From Smittia aterrima (Eukaryota; Arthropoda; Insecta; Diptera; Chironomidae): a DNA stretch of 64,000 bases. Shown here piece by piece: positions 63,501-64,000 of this stretch (positions are counted from its first letter, which is position 1; every line of letters begins with the position of its first letter). Made by a program: the position numbers and the translations under genes. The stretch is from positions 9,992,243 through 10,056,242 of the forward strand of contig CP093829.1 in assembly GCA_033063855.1 (NCBI GenBank), read 5' to 3'. Under the pieces are notes generated by a model, which was not told the origin of the DNA, did no database searches, and saw only the letters and a program-made list of their open reading frames with translations.

Positions 63501-63849
63501 AAACTTTACAATTGATTAAAAAATCGATGTTGGCAAAAGTTTTCTCGATAGAAACTTCAATGGACTTAATGAAGCTTTGCACGGAGCTCATTCATTTCCC
63601 AAGGCGATGTAATTATAGACTCAAGCGAGCATAATTAAAATCATTAATTTTGACGGGTCTAAATCGAAAACCGAATTCGTAGAAAGCTTTTCACTTTATG
63701 ACGTACGTAAATGTGATGAAAGGTTTCTTTCATTTAAATCAAAATGTTACTTACGGTTCAGCTTCGATAGATTTGAGCTTCGCAACATAGTTCGATGGAA
63801 TGTATCCTTCCTGTCGTGTCTTTTTGCTTCTCGCCAGCCACCAGTCACC
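51597..63849 (-). CDS. Src42A: Src42A non-receptor tyrosine kinase (5' end outside window)
   Basis: Eight exons are present (63849-63755, 54128-54007, 53945-53861, 53802-53724, 52646-52319, 52260-52092, 52033-51867, 51805-51597), encoding 417 aa in phase. They start in the middle of SH3 (DWWLARSKKTRQEGYIPSNY). SH2 follows (WYFRKIKRIEAEKKLLLPEN, FLIRDSES). The kinase domain shows the GSGQFGDVWEG loop, VAIK lysine, HRDLAARN catalytic loop, DFGLAR, the activation-loop tyrosine in EDEYEARVGARFPIKW, and APEAANYS. The C-tail retains the regulatory tyrosine (DQSDYKEAHPH). The exact SH3-SH2 wording matches Src42A rather than Src64B as I recall them. The myristoylated N-terminus and start lie past 63849. 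A 9.6-kb intron separates SH3 from SH2 and contains another gene. Confidence 0.95.
54129..56727. other. Src42A: Src42A intron, 3' part, with a sequence-complex block
   Basis: Mostly AT-rich intron. About 54930-55490 stands out as less AT-rich and of higher complexity, with CAACCGCAACC (a Runt-type AACCGCA site) near 55425 and several ATTA homeodomain-type cores. It may be an enhancer. No coding exon is supported here. Confidence 0.4.
56728..59154 (-). CDS. Unrecognised 808-aa protein nested in a Src42A intron, rich in tyrosine motifs
   Basis: A single uninterrupted frame of 808 codons starts at AAAATGG (59154). The first 130 residues look folded (VVWCSDPNSNNKKPTAFALQ, GIVLLDCGVGVGSVIIQD, EILYEFLCCARC). 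The rest is disordered, Ser/Asn/Lys-rich and repetitive. It has two copies of RRKSYEEFKS (Tyr325, Tyr362) and four copies of [ST][IL]Y[DE]I[LI] followed by Lys/Arg (Tyr442, 490, 517, 609). Further tyrosines are PIYATV (207) and ELYSRL (723), and there are basophilic sites RRFSNIL and RRLSEF. No signal peptide or membrane segment. The stop codon overlaps a strong donor (TT|GTGAGT at about 56730), so more exons may follow. I know no family for it; a scaffold or adaptor is inference. Confidence 0.8.
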   Translation of the reverse strand: MAAMPVVWCSDPNSNNKKPTAFALQGIQLQGNLSEQHVLAVRELISAAAEGRLLLPSDGGIVLLDCGVGVGSVIIQDSFNPEQELNKENIARVVQQKPVLHNVGNDATQQKSTGFGHLKNEILYEFLCCARCTNEESKCCNRKDMSKKLVEKYIDSKIISTGRSNKRPGNVLRPINVRRKNTISFKSEKRPIRRVQASGNGNKMPIYATVNKQLKQKNRKQPQIDHPELSSKNTVNDVIESINLSSTARKTSFDSTCTVSSMDSGFMEMQSKLESAKNAAKTQCNVTVQINPCEETDMVDNSEKIPSNWTRLTIPSQSRNRRKSYEEFKSLFSDHPKHSSIITDANRLDVKSSSVKSRRKSYEEFKSATNVSCDNSSKSSSGDQTVIDTVNLRSDESFMGKMKRRNSKRISTRKNKFNNSTVSQSISEDSNSPTNVTNSTIYDILRKNNNLTASNDKKLNYDKNLELFKSHCNKNNIKDFDNLLSCGTIYDIIQRKNDIFTKNFKRYDKYMTYGTLYEILHRKTDEDDQFERKRTLSEKFTNKRINYAEINFKAPAEDDNSAKAVDTSSENLNSTSTMSASSMKQGSVAANNQLSATTSIGSQQLSTIYDILQTKKLETSPVNLKGCNRFLVRKITEEDLFEETKTSEEKNVSDDTSKPAENSQQKSPIESVPKKTNRIRRFSNILSYNPKPSNESDKLSKTPSPIADKRTNVHLEAKIDELYSRLNRITQQNESSLVQLVEGEPNRIYKSSSLDMLATLNENEAIATRQKPFRKISVPVLHPIRQQPKKSSRRLSEFTRGEFLNEKL
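59261..59478 (-). CDS. Candidate terminal exon of an unidentified gene
   Basis: Seventy-one codons are open from a possible acceptor (TTTTTGTTTCTCAATCAACGCGTGAG, ending above 59478) to a stop at 59261. The peptide looks protein-like, not random: EKDVERFLLRPDCDIDGF, YRAYPLVPDKTVHLCTYLF and EIKEELNYMLKDFG. The frame has no ATG of its own, so upstream exons would be needed, and I could not find them in the intron to the right. It could be the last exon of a second nested gene or a relic. Confidence 0.35.
59479..63754. other. Src42A: Src42A intron, 5' part
   Basis: About 4.3 kb of AT-rich intron upstream of the nested gene. It must contain the nested gene's promoter. Open frames here are short, and hydrophobic or Ser-rich by composition only. 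Nothing else is supported. Confidence 0.5.
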
Positions 63850-64000
63850 CTAATTAGAAATCGAAAAATATTTTTGTTAATTAATGTTTATTGTTGTGTT
63901 GCATATGCTTCGAATTTCAATTCTATTTTTATGGTTTGAGCATGGAATGATAAAGTTGTAAACATCTGATTTGGTATGTGCCAGATACGAAATGAAAACT

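Noticed and set aside
1..64000. Search for tRNA genes, rRNA, CRISPR arrays and transposase genes
   Set aside because: I saw no cloverleaf with A and B boxes, no rRNA segments, no regular spaced repeats and no transposase or reverse-transcriptase motif; a dedicated scan could still find a tRNA.

Overview
The window reads as nuclear DNA of an insect, most likely a lower (nematoceran) fly. Evidence: spliced genes with many 50-70 bp GT..AG introns, AT-rich intergenic DNA, AATAAA poly(A) signals, and arthropod or dipteran orthologues such as Ttd14, calypso and Src42A. A midge would fit the compact introns and gene spacing, but I cannot prove the species. I assembled exons by hand from splice consensus and reading-phase continuity, so their limits are predictions.

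Layout: (1) 133-6113, minus: Ttd14, with an extra 120-bp phase-neutral exon deep in its large intron. (2) 9846-13156, plus: RhoBTB, with alternative 3' ends. (3) 14432-21629, minus: a secreted EB/LDL-receptor-A protein. A ~400-bp near-identical inverted repeat lies in one of its introns and again 5 kb away. (4) 25532-28490, plus: cytosolic alanyl-tRNA synthetase, converging on the mitochondrial Obg GTPase Mtg2 (28627-29860, minus). (5) 31169-33973, plus: Kua/TMEM189 plasmanylethanolamine desaturase. (6) 35291-36171, minus: TMEM192, divergent from (7) a 4.4-kb cathepsin F-like gene (36416-40852, plus) that carries five cystatin-like domains in front of the protease, followed by two single-domain secreted cystatins (41649-42934). 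(8) 43950-50529, a dense housekeeping/chromatin block: calypso (BAP1), TSR3, two adjacent paralogous acidic/basic proteins of unknown function, and a C22orf39/PANTS homologue. (9) 51597-63849, minus: Src42A, whose 5' end lies beyond the window. Its 9.6-kb intron holds an 808-codon, apparently intronless, unrecognised gene on the same strand, rich in Src-like tyrosine motifs.

The most unusual element is the protease/inhibitor locus. One precursor combines a papain-family enzyme with several cystatin domains separated by furin-like basic sites, with a recent in-gene tandem duplication, and two stand-alone cystatins follow directly. Together this looks like a locally expanding self-inhibited protease system. 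Other points worth testing are the Ttd14 cassette exon, the alternative lipidated or membrane-anchored tails of RhoBTB, and the tyrosine-motif protein nested in Src42A.
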